Positions 21,730-28,817 of a DNA stretch of 38,564 nt are shown one piece after another. The notes beneath the pieces were generated by a model, which saw only the letters and a list, made by a program, of their open reading frames with translations, ran no database searches and was not told where the DNA came from. A program made the translations under genes and the position numbers. Within the stretch, counting starts at the first letter, position 1. Every line of letters starts with the position of its first letter. Where the stretch lies: the NCBI GenBank assembly GCA_035264765.1, contig DATFPQ010000059.1, positions 1-38,564 of the forward strand, in the 5' to 3' direction. This stretch comes from DATFPQ01 sp035264765. Its GTDB lineage: Bacteria; Actinomycetota; Actinomycetes; Actinomycetales; Angustibacteraceae.

Positions 21730-22758
21730 ATGGCCATGGAGAGCCAGGCCCGACCGTCCGCGGACGGTCCGCGGGTCACGATCGCGGACGTCGCCGCCCA
21801 CGCCGGCGTGAGCCCGACCACCGTGTCGCACGTCCTGTCCGGCAAGCGGCTGGTCGGAGCGGCGACGCGTGACCGGGTGGAGCGCGCGGTCCGCGAGCTG
21901 GGCTACCGTCCCAACATCGTCGCCCGCAACCTGCGCACCCGGCGCTCGCAGGTGATCGCGGTGATCGTCCCCGACATCACCAACCCCTTCTACGCCGTGG
22001 TCACCCGCGGGTTGGCGGACGCCGTGGACGCCGCGGGCTACGCCACGTACGTCTGCAACACCGACGCCAAGTTCGACCGGGAGCAGAAGTTCCTCGAGGA
22101 CGTCCTCGACCGCGGCGTCGACGGCGTCGTCCTCGCTTCGGTCGACGTCTCGCAGGAGCACCTCGACGAGCCGAACCGGTACGGCACGCCGCTCGTGTGC
22201 CTCGGGGACAGCCACGACCTCCCCGGCGTTGACCGGGTGGTGCCGGACGACGAGGACGGCTCGCGCATCGCGACCGCGCACCTCGTCGCGCGGGGCGCGT
22301 CCCGGATCGCGATGATCACCGGGCCGCCCGGCGCCGCCGCGGCCCGGGTCCGCGGCTACCGACAGGCGCTCGAGACCGCCGGCCGGACGTTCGACCCGGG
22401 GCTGGTGCACGAGGGCGGCTGGACCCGTCAGGGGGGCCGCGAGGCCATGAAGGCCCTGATGTCCTCGGCTCCCCACCCCGATGCCGTGTTCTGCGCCAAC
22501 GACCTGATGGCGATCGGCGCCATGGACACCGTCCGCGAGCTGGGGCTGACCGTGCCCGACGACGTCGCCGTGGTGGGCTTCGACGACGTCGAGGCGGCGA
22601 CGCTGGTCACGCCGACCCTCACGACGGTCACCAACCCGGCGTACGACGCCGGTCGCTATGCCGGAAAGCTGCTCGTCGAGCGCATGTCGGGCGGCTACGC
22701 GGAGGGCCGGCGCACCGTCGTCCTGCCGTGCCGCCTCGTTCCCCGCCAGTCGGCGTGA
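21730..22758 (+). CDS. LacI-family transcriptional regulator
   Basis: This 342-residue repressor-type protein has a LacI helix-turn-helix near residues 16-40 (VTIADVAAHAGVSPTTVSHVL), a hinge after YRPNIVARNLRTRRS, and a periplasmic-binding-protein-like sensor domain (VIVPDITNPFYA, FCANDLMAIGAMDTV, DDVAVVGFDDVE). ATG 21730 with GGGAGG 8 nt upstream is the chosen start; ATG 21736 is possible. The palindrome CAAATCGATTTG 93 nt upstream, and its copy in the promoter of the oxidoreductase-isomerase operon, are the natural targets. The inducer is probably the sugar imported by the locus or an early product. A small frame at 21677-21811 with a perfect ribosome binding site overlaps its start. Confidence 0.95.
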   Translation: MAMESQARPSADGPRVTIADVAAHAGVSPTTVSHVLSGKRLVGAATRDRVERAVRELGYRPNIVARNLRTRRSQVIAVIVPDITNPFYAVVTRGLADAVDAAGYATYVCNTDAKFDREQKFLEDVLDRGVDGVVLASVDVSQEHLDEPNRYGTPLVCLGDSHDLPGVDRVVPDDEDGSRIATAHLVARGASRIAMITGPPGAAAARVRGYRQALETAGRTFDPGLVHEGGWTRQGGREAMKALMSSAPHPDAVFCANDLMAIGAMDTVRELGLTVPDDVAVVGFDDVEAATLVTPTLTTVTNPAYDAGRYAGKLLVERMSGGYAEGRRTVVLPCRLVPRQSA

Positions 22759-22978
22759 GCGGCCCGGTCAGCCCTCCTCCCCCGCCGCCCCTGACCCTCC
22801 TAGCCCTGAATCTCGGAAGGCTTCGCTGACCTCGTCGCGCGGCGGCGTCCCTGGTGGCCGGACGCCCTGAATGCGACGGGCGATGCGGCGTCCTGGCTGC
22901 CGCAGCAACCTTCGCGTCGCATCGAGGTTCGCAGCCACACTCGCGGCCGTCCGCGACGTCGCGCCGCAGGGTCAGCGG

Positions 22979-23947
22979 TCAGCGGTCGGCGGCCGTGAGG
23001 TCGTCCAGGACCACCGTCGACTTGACGAAGCCGTCCGGCTTCGACACCGCGGTGGCGAAGGCCTCGTTGATGTCCGCCAGCGGGAAGGCGTGCGTGACCA
23101 GCCCCTCCAGCGACAGCCGGCCGGACGTGACCAGCCGCATCCCCACGCTCATCCCCCGCATGATGGTCGAGACCTCGCGGAAGTGGGCGTTGACGATCTG
23201 GAACGCCATCCAGTTCCACTGCCCGAGCGGGATCTGCCGCGGCTCGCCCTGGTGGTAGCCGACGAGCACGATCTTTCCGCTCATCCGGGTCACGTCGCCG
23301 ACCGTCTCGAGCGGGCCCTGAGCGCCGGTGACCTCGAAGGTGACGTCGGCGCCGACTCCACCCGTCAGCTCTGCCACGACGTCGGGCAGCGACTCGGAGC
23401 GGACGTCCACGACTCGGGTGGCCCCGAGCTTCGCGACCCGCTCGAGGGCGTCGGGGCGGGTGTCCGCGACGATGACGTGGCGAGGCCCGCGGAGGGCGAC
23501 CAGCTCCTGCACCAGGTTGCCCATGAAACCGGCGCCGATGACCACGACGTCGTCCCCGAGACGCACGTCCGCAAGCTCCACCGCGTTGACCGAGCAGGCC
23601 AGCGGCTCGGCCAGCGCCTCGCGCAGCGGCACGGAGCCGGCCGGCCGGCAGTAGTCCGCCTTGACCGCCACGTATTCGGCGAAGCCCCTGCCGGTGGCCC
23701 ACACGGCGACCGGGTCGCCGGGGGCGAAGGCGCTCACCTCCGCCCCCCGGGCGACAACCGTTCCACTCACTTCGTGGCCGGGGTAGAGCGGGTAGGACGC
23801 GTCCGTCCGGCCCAACCAGATGTCGAGCTCCGAGGCGCACACCCCGCAGGCGTTGACACGCACCAGCACCTCATCATCCGCAGCCTCCGGAACCGGCGCC
23901 TCCACGACCTCGAAGCGTTGCGGCGCAGTCAGAACAGCCAGCTTCAC
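22979..23947 (-). CDS. Zinc-type medium-chain alcohol/polyol dehydrogenase
   Basis: This 322-residue member of the MDR superfamily resembles sorbitol/threonine-dehydrogenase-like enzymes. The catalytic zinc ligands lie in NACGVCASELD (Cys) and YPGHEVSG (His, Glu), and the NAD site is VVVIGAGFMGNLVQE. The four-Cys structural zinc lobe is absent, which explains the short length. It starts with GTG 23947, overlapping the stop of the glycosidase-like gene in GTGA, so the two are coupled. It probably oxidises a hydroxyl of the sugar or polyol released by the neighbouring enzyme. It ends 220 bp from the convergent lacI gene, with no clear terminator in between. Confidence 0.9.
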   Translation of the reverse strand: MKLAVLTAPQRFEVVEAPVPEAADDEVLVRVNACGVCASELDIWLGRTDASYPLYPGHEVSGTVVARGAEVSAFAPGDPVAVWATGRGFAEYVAVKADYCRPAGSVPLREALAEPLACSVNAVELADVRLGDDVVVIGAGFMGNLVQELVALRGPRHVIVADTRPDALERVAKLGATRVVDVRSESLPDVVAELTGGVGADVTFEVTGAQGPLETVGDVTRMSGKIVLVGYHQGEPRQIPLGQWNWMAFQIVNAHFREVSTIMRGMSVGMRLVTSGRLSLEGLVTHAFPLADINEAFATAVSKPDGFVKSTVVLDDLTAADR

Positions 23948-26070
23948 GACTGCACCGTCTCGCCACTGGCGGGAAGGACCACGACCGTGTAGACACCCAC
24001 GCGGTCGATCCGCAGCGTGTGCCGGTCGCCGTCGACGTCGACGTCGACCTCGACCTCGGTGGACTTGCCCTCCGACGTCAGGACGGTGGCGCGGCCGGCC
24101 CGAAGCGGCAGGCTGACGCTGAGCTCGACGTCGGACAGCGCGGTCACGCCGTCGACCTGCTCGTCGTAGCCGTAGTTCAGCAGGTGCACGGCGGCGGACC
24201 CGTCCGCCAGCCGGGCGATGTTGACGGCGGTCTTGCCGGCGGTGTCCCCGCCCACCCGGACCTGCCGACCACCCGGCAGCAGCGCGTCGACGTCGTGCAG
24301 ACCGACGCGGAAGGTGCGCGCGTGCTGCAGGATCGCCTGCCGCTCAGCGTCCGGCAGGTTGCCGCCCAGCTCGCCGGTGACCACGACGCGGCCACCGCCG
24401 TCGAGGTAGCTTCGCACCGCCGCGGCCTGCCCTGGGGTCAGGTGCGTCACGGCCGGCAGCACCAGGGTCTGGTAGCGGGTGAGGGCCTCGGCCGCGACCC
24501 GGTCGGCCGCCGTGACGCCGTCCGGGAACATCACGACGTCGAAGGGCACCGCCGCGGCGGCCAGGTCCGCCGTCACGATGCGGTAGGGCACCTCGACCGA
24601 CTCGTCCCGGAGGTTGTGGACGTTGTCGGCGCTGTCCTGGCGGCTGATCAGCTCCCGGTTGCTCTCGACGCTGAAGGCGACCGCCACGGAGTTGTAGCTG
24701 GTGCGGCTGTAAAGGTTCTCGTTGTCGGCGAGGAAGGTCTGGACCTCGGTCGCCAGCTCGTGCGGCGCATAGAAGGCGTCCTCGATCCGGCTGCCCATCC
24801 AGGCGCCGTACGAGACCGACATGTTGGCGCCCAGCGCCGCACCCTCGTACAGCGAGAGGCGGAGCAGGTCGTGCCCGCGGCCTGCCTTCAGTGCCTCCAC
24901 CAGCTCGGGGACCACGCCGCCGTACGGGTTCTCCACGACCACGACGTCCTTGTCACCGGCGAACCCGGCCACGTAGCGGTACCACTCCGGCTGGCGGTAG
25001 GTGGTGTTGCGCATCTCCGTGATGAGCATGTCGACGTCGTCGGCAAGCGCCAGGTAATGCGGGTCGAGGTTGAAGAAGTTCCCCGAGACGAGCACCTCCC
25101 GGCCCTGCTCACGGCCGTACCGGCGCGCGTACTCGGCGAGCTCGGCAAAGTACTGCTTGATCGCGAAGCACTGGTACCGGTAGTAGTCGCCGAACAGCGG
25201 CGTCGACTCCCGGCGCTCCTTGAAGTCGTAGCCCCGCTTCAGCAGCCAGCTGCCGTAGTGGAACGTCTCCAGGTCGGTGCCGGCGAGCTCCGGACTGCGC
25301 TCGTCCGCGGACTGGGACTGCAAGTAGGCGCGGAAGCCCTTCATGCAGTCCTTGCAGAAGCAGGCGCCGTACTGCATGGCGCCGAGCGGCAGCTCCGCCT
25401 CGTCCAGCTGGATGCCGTCGACGCCGGCGTCGATCTGGATCCGGATGACCGCCTTGAGGTACTCGCGCCAGACCGGGTTGTTGCGGTCCATGTAGTAGCA
25501 CTGGTGCTCGCGGTCAGGGCACTCCACCCAGTGCGCGTGGCAAGGGTCCTGGTGGATGTCGCGGGCGACGCACTCCTCGATCAGGTCGGTGACCGGCTCG
25601 CCGTCGCTGTTCAACAGTCCATCGGGGAAGTAGTGCTCGACCGGCTTCCACAGCTTCGGGTAGCGGTTCTGGGTGAACTCGCGCAAGCCCATCCAGTCGC
25701 GGTGGCCCTCGCCACGGAGCTCGTTCAGCGCCAGCACGCGGTCCTCGGCCTCGTTGAGCTCGACCGGGAACTCCCAGCCCTGGGCCTCGAAGACGATCCC
25801 GAAGACCTTGATGTCGTGCTTGTGGCACTCGCGGATGAACTCGCTGTCGTTGACGAAGCCGTAGAACCGGAAGCGTGCGTCGACCTCGCCGAAGGCCTCC
25901 TGCTCCAGGTACGGCAACGACAGCGAGCCACCCCCCATCGAGGCCCAGACGAGCACCGTGGCGCGGTAGTCCACGAGGTCGTCCACCATCCGCAGCCGCC
26001 GCGGCGGCAGGCTGGGGTGGTAGCAGTGCTGACGGGGGAACCACGCGTCGAAGTAGACGCCACGCTGCAT
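23944..26070 (-). CDS. Large glycoside hydrolase-like protein (clan GH-A/GH42-like layout)
   Basis: This 708-residue protein has no signal peptide. It begins with a barrel-like region (GVYFDAWFPRQHCYHPS, VLVWASMGGGSLSLPYLE). Candidate catalytic acids are in GVDGIQLDEAELPLG (near residue 231) and in MLITEMRNTTY. A cysteine motif CFCKDCMKGFRAYL follows the first acid, like the metal-binding cysteines of some GH42 enzymes. After about residue 490, TLVLPAVTHLTPGQAAAVRSYL resembles the GATase-like trimerisation domain of GH42, followed by a beta-rich tail. ATG 26070 was chosen by homology-like beginning and AGAAAGG upstream. It is translationally coupled to the dehydrogenase gene. The family is not certain and the substrate is unknown. 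Confidence 0.7.
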   Translation of the reverse strand: MQRGVYFDAWFPRQHCYHPSLPPRRLRMVDDLVDYRATVLVWASMGGGSLSLPYLEQEAFGEVDARFRFYGFVNDSEFIRECHKHDIKVFGIVFEAQGWEFPVELNEAEDRVLALNELRGEGHRDWMGLREFTQNRYPKLWKPVEHYFPDGLLNSDGEPVTDLIEECVARDIHQDPCHAHWVECPDREHQCYYMDRNNPVWREYLKAVIRIQIDAGVDGIQLDEAELPLGAMQYGACFCKDCMKGFRAYLQSQSADERSPELAGTDLETFHYGSWLLKRGYDFKERRESTPLFGDYYRYQCFAIKQYFAELAEYARRYGREQGREVLVSGNFFNLDPHYLALADDVDMLITEMRNTTYRQPEWYRYVAGFAGDKDVVVVENPYGGVVPELVEALKAGRGHDLLRLSLYEGAALGANMSVSYGAWMGSRIEDAFYAPHELATEVQTFLADNENLYSRTSYNSVAVAFSVESNRELISRQDSADNVHNLRDESVEVPYRIVTADLAAAAVPFDVVMFPDGVTAADRVAAEALTRYQTLVLPAVTHLTPGQAAAVRSYLDGGGRVVVTGELGGNLPDAERQAILQHARTFRVGLHDVDALLPGGRQVRVGGDTAGKTAVNIARLADGSAAVHLLNYGYDEQVDGVTALSDVELSVSLPLRAGRATVLTSEGKSTEVEVDVDVDGDRHTLRIDRVGVYTVVVLPASGETVQS

Positions 26071-26163
26071 GGACGAGGCCTTTCTCGGCTGGGCTGGTGG
26101 AGCGGTTCGGGGGGACGGCGGGGCTACCTGCGCGGGGAGGGCGCTGCGGCGAGGAGCGCCGCG

Positions 26164-26195
26164 CACGGGCGGGGCCGCCGTGGCCGCCCCGCCCG
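26164..26195 (-). terminator. Hairpin between phyH-like and glycosidase-like genes
   Basis: An 11-bp perfect stem (26164-26174 and 26185-26195) with a 10-nt GC-rich loop lies 32 nt after the stop of the PhyH-family gene in a 156-bp gap. It may end or attenuate that transcript. Confidence 0.55.
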
Positions 26196-26226
26196 TCCGC
26201 GCTCAGGTCAGCAAGCGGGCCAGCCG

Positions 26227-26958
26227 TCAGGCGTTCTCGTAGGTGTTGCCGGCGGAGTCCTTGCCGCGAGCCAGCCAGAGCTTCCAGCCCTCGTTGGCCT
26301 CGACCGGCAGCACCTTCACCGACGCGGGGAAGTACCGCATGGTGTACCCGGTACGACGGACCGGGCTCGTGTTCGGCGTGGCGCCGTGCACGATGCGACC
26401 GTCGTGCAGCGAGCACTCGCCGCGCTCGAGCTCGAAGTAGACGGCCTGGTCCTCGTCGACCTCGACGATCTCGGCGTGGAACGTCTGGGTGGTCATGTCG
26501 GTGGGCTGGTACTCCGAGAAGCCGCCGTTCTCATGGGTCCCAGGGATGACCCGCATGCAGCCGTTCTCCCGGTTGCTCGGGCCCAGGGCCAGCCACACGG
26601 TGACGATCCGGTCGTACTCGCTGAGCCGGCCGTTCCAGAAGGCGGAGTCCTCGTGCCAGGGCGTGGCCCGGCCGGTGAACGGCTCCTTGGAGATGAAGTG
26701 GCTGGTCCACAGGGCGATGTCCGGCCCGACCAGCGGCTCCACCAGGTCGAGCACCTCGTCGGAGAGCAGGAACTCCAGCAGTCGCGGGTCCCGGAAGTGC
26801 GGCGTGTCCAGCTCGTCCGAGAGCTTGTCGCCCTTGTCGGCGAGGTGCTCCTCGAAGATGGCCTCGAGCCGGTCCAGCTTCTCCGGCGCGAACAGCTGGT
26901 CCTTGTTCAGGTAGTACCCGTTCGTCCTGAAGGACTTGACGTCCTGTTCGTCCAGCAC
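26227..26958 (-). CDS. Phytanoyl-CoA dioxygenase (PhyH) family protein
   Basis: This 243-residue protein belongs to the Fe(II)/2-oxoglutarate-dependent PhyH family, which hydroxylates diverse small molecules. The iron site is TPWHEDSAFW (His, Asp) with distal His in RIVHGATPNTS, and the 2-oxoglutarate Arg fits RRTGYTMRYFP. The start is GTG 26958 with AGAGG 8 nt upstream; the frame is open to 26988. It is followed on the same strand by the glycosidase-like and dehydrogenase genes, with a hairpin in the gap. Its role could be oxidation of a side group of the substrate so the glycosidase or dehydrogenases can act, but this is inference. Confidence 0.88.
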   Translation of the reverse strand: MLDEQDVKSFRTNGYYLNKDQLFAPEKLDRLEAIFEEHLADKGDKLSDELDTPHFRDPRLLEFLLSDEVLDLVEPLVGPDIALWTSHFISKEPFTGRATPWHEDSAFWNGRLSEYDRIVTVWLALGPSNRENGCMRVIPGTHENGGFSEYQPTDMTTQTFHAEIVEVDEDQAVYFELERGECSLHDGRIVHGATPNTSPVRRTGYTMRYFPASVKVLPVEANEGWKLWLARGKDSAGNTYENA

Positions 26959-27096
26959 AGCAGATGCCTCTCTCGGTGGTTCTTGCACGGTGCGTCGACG
27001 GTAGGCCGCCGCCGACTTTGCGCTCGCCGGTTATGTTCTGCCGCACTCGACCTAACTTCGGGACAATCGACGGTGGCTGAACCGGAAGGGGCACGG

Positions 27097-27783
27097 GTGA
27101 CGACGTCCGACGAGCAGGACCTCGGTCGGGGGACGATGACCCCGGTCGCCCGGTGCGGCGAGTGGGTGCTGCGTCCGGCCGGCCCGCACACCCCGTTCGT
27201 GCAGGACCTGCTCGCCGTGCTCGCCGGCGCCGGCTGCCGCTGGGCGCCGCGCCCCGGCGGCATTGCGCCGGACGGCCGCGAGCGGGTGTCCTTCGTCGAG
27301 GGGCTGGCCGACTGGGAGCTGGTCGCCCGAGGCGGCGACCCGTACGCGCACCGCCCGCTGCTGCAGATCATGCGGTGGGTACGCCGGATGCACGACCTGA
27401 CCGCCACCCCGGGCTCGGGTCCCGCCGCGCAGGTGACCTGCCACGGGGACCTCGGCGTCCACAACCTGGTCTACACGCCGGACGGCGAGGCCTCCGGACT
27501 GATCGACTTCGACCTGGCGCACCGCGGGTCGCGGGCCGACGACCTCGCCACGGCGCTCAAGGAGCTCGCCCGGCTCGGGGAGCCCGAGTCGGTGCCTGCT
27601 CAGGTCCGGACCGCCGTCCGGCTGCTCGGGGCGTACGGCTTGGAGGCGGTCGACCTCGAGTCGGTGCTCAGCCGCCGTGCTGCTGCCGCACCCGCGCTCG
27701 GCCGCGCTCGGCGCTGCCCTGGAAGGCGCTGCCCCGAAACGCGCCGCCTCGAAACGCGCCGCCCTAGAACAGCGCTGAGGTGA
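27097..27783 (+). CDS. Small aminoglycoside-phosphotransferase-like kinase
   Basis: This 228-residue protein belongs to the APH/choline-kinase-like fold. The catalytic loop is TCHGDLGVHNLVY (Asp, Asn) and the metal motif is GLIDFDLAHRGSRADDLA. The N-lobe is short (EWVLRPAGPHTPFVQDLL), as in a group of actinobacterial phosphotransferases. GTG 27097 has GGAAGGGG upstream; GTG 27073 is an alternative. The last 35 or so residues are Arg/Ala-rich, formed by degenerate repeats, and look like a run-on tail. The gene overlaps the convergent thioredoxin gene by 20 bp. Substrate unknown. Confidence 0.8.
   Translation: MTTSDEQDLGRGTMTPVARCGEWVLRPAGPHTPFVQDLLAVLAGAGCRWAPRPGGIAPDGRERVSFVEGLADWELVARGGDPYAHRPLLQIMRWVRRMHDLTATPGSGPAAQVTCHGDLGVHNLVYTPDGEASGLIDFDLAHRGSRADDLATALKELARLGEPESVPAQVRTAVRLLGAYGLEAVDLESVLSRRAAAAPALGRARRCPGRRCPETRRLETRRPRTALR
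27735..27764 (+). repeat. 15-bp tandem repeat at the end of the kinase gene
   Basis: Two copies of CGAAACGCGCCGCCT (27735-27749 and 27750-27764, one mismatch) encode ETRRL/ETRRP-like repeats at the C-terminus of the kinase. They reach exactly to the stop codon of the convergent thioredoxin gene. Confidence 0.8.
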
Positions 27784-28714
27784 GCGCCCGGCGGGCGGAC
27801 GCGACGCGCGGGTCGGTGGATCCCACGACCTCGAACAGCTCGACCAGGTGGGCGCGCGCGAGCTCGCGCTCCTCACCGCTGGTGACCCGGACGGTGTCGA
27901 CCAGCCGGGAGAAGGCGTCCTCGATGTGGCCACCGAGCAGGTCCAGGTCGGCGACGAGCATCTGCGCCCGCGGGTCCGACGGCGCCGCGGCAGCGGCGGC
28001 TCGCGCCGCCTGGGGGTCCGTGCCCTGAGTGCGGATCAGCAGCCCTACCTGGGCGAGCCCGGCACGGGCGAGGTCGTCGGCGGGGTTCTGGACGAGGGCC
28101 TGCTGGTACGCCGCCTGGGCGGCGGGGAGATCGTCGCGCTCGATGGCCTCGTACGCCTCCTGGTGCAGCGGCGGAAGCTCCGGCTCCACGTCCGCGTCGC
28201 CGGCTGCCTCTGACGCAGCGAGCGTGCCGGTAACCCCGTTCGCCGCGGCCACCCGCAGCAGCTCGTCGACATAGGCCCGCACCTGCTGCTCGGGCAGCGC
28301 GCCCTGGAACAGCGGCACCGGCTGGCCCTTTACAACCGCGACCACCATCGGGATGGACTGGGCCTGGAAGACCTGGCCCAGCCGGGGGTTGGCGTCGACG
28401 TCCACCTTGGCGAGCAGGAACCGGCCGGCGTACTCCTCGGCCAGCCGCTCCAGCACCGGGCTGAGCTGCTTGCACGGCTCGCACCACGTCGCCCAGAGGT
28501 CGAGGATGACCGGCACCGTCATCGACTGCTCGACCACCACCTGCTGGAAGTCGGCCTCGGTGACGTCGACCACCACGCCGGCCGCCGTTGCGTGAGCGGT
28601 GCCCGGCCCGCCGCCGTTGCCGGGCGCCTGCTGACGCCGCTGGCTCTGTGCTGCGACGGCGGCGAGGTCGACGGCGCCACGCAGGGACATGCCCGGACCC
28701 GTGGGAGAGCTCAT
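27764..28714 (-). CDS. Thioredoxin-domain protein with C-terminal TPR-like repeats (YbbN/CnoX-like)
   Basis: This 316-residue protein has a thioredoxin domain with active site WATWCEPCKQ (Cys78, Cys81) and the cis-Pro region SIPMVVAVVKG. The C-terminal half (about 165-316) is helical with TPR-like units (YEAIERDDLPAAQAAYQQAL, NPADDLARAGLAQV). This is the layout of E. coli YbbN/CnoX, a chaperone-linked redox protein, though in actinobacteria the exact role is less studied. ATG 28714 is chosen because GGGGACC precedes it and homology begins shortly after a Gly/Ala-rich stretch. It follows the mutase gene by 103 bp on the same strand. Confidence 0.9.
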   Translation of the reverse strand: MSSPTGPGMSLRGAVDLAAVAAQSQRRQQAPGNGGGPGTAHATAAGVVVDVTEADFQQVVVEQSMTVPVILDLWATWCEPCKQLSPVLERLAEEYAGRFLLAKVDVDANPRLGQVFQAQSIPMVVAVVKGQPVPLFQGALPEQQVRAYVDELLRVAAANGVTGTLAASEAAGDADVEPELPPLHQEAYEAIERDDLPAAQAAYQQALVQNPADDLARAGLAQVGLLIRTQGTDPQAARAAAAAAPSDPRAQMLVADLDLLGGHIEDAFSRLVDTVRVTSGEERELARAHLVELFEVVGSTDPRVASARRALTSALF

Positions 28715-28817
28715 GGTCCCCGATTCTGTCACGCGCCCGTTCCAGGCGGCAGGGACCCTCGGAGCCCCGGGCGCGGTCCGGGCGCGCCAGCAGGAAGGGC
28801 AGGTCACCCGGAAGGGG

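Noticed and set aside
22759..22978. Short repeats (CAGCGGTCAGCGGTCGGCGG) between lacI and the dehydrogenase considered as a terminator
   Set aside because: They are direct rather than inverted repeats and no stable hairpin was found by eye.
24019..27096. Plus-strand open frame continuing into the small kinase
   Set aside because: The stretch before 27097 is the antisense of the glycosidase-like and PhyH genes. Only the last part carries kinase motifs and a ribosome binding site.
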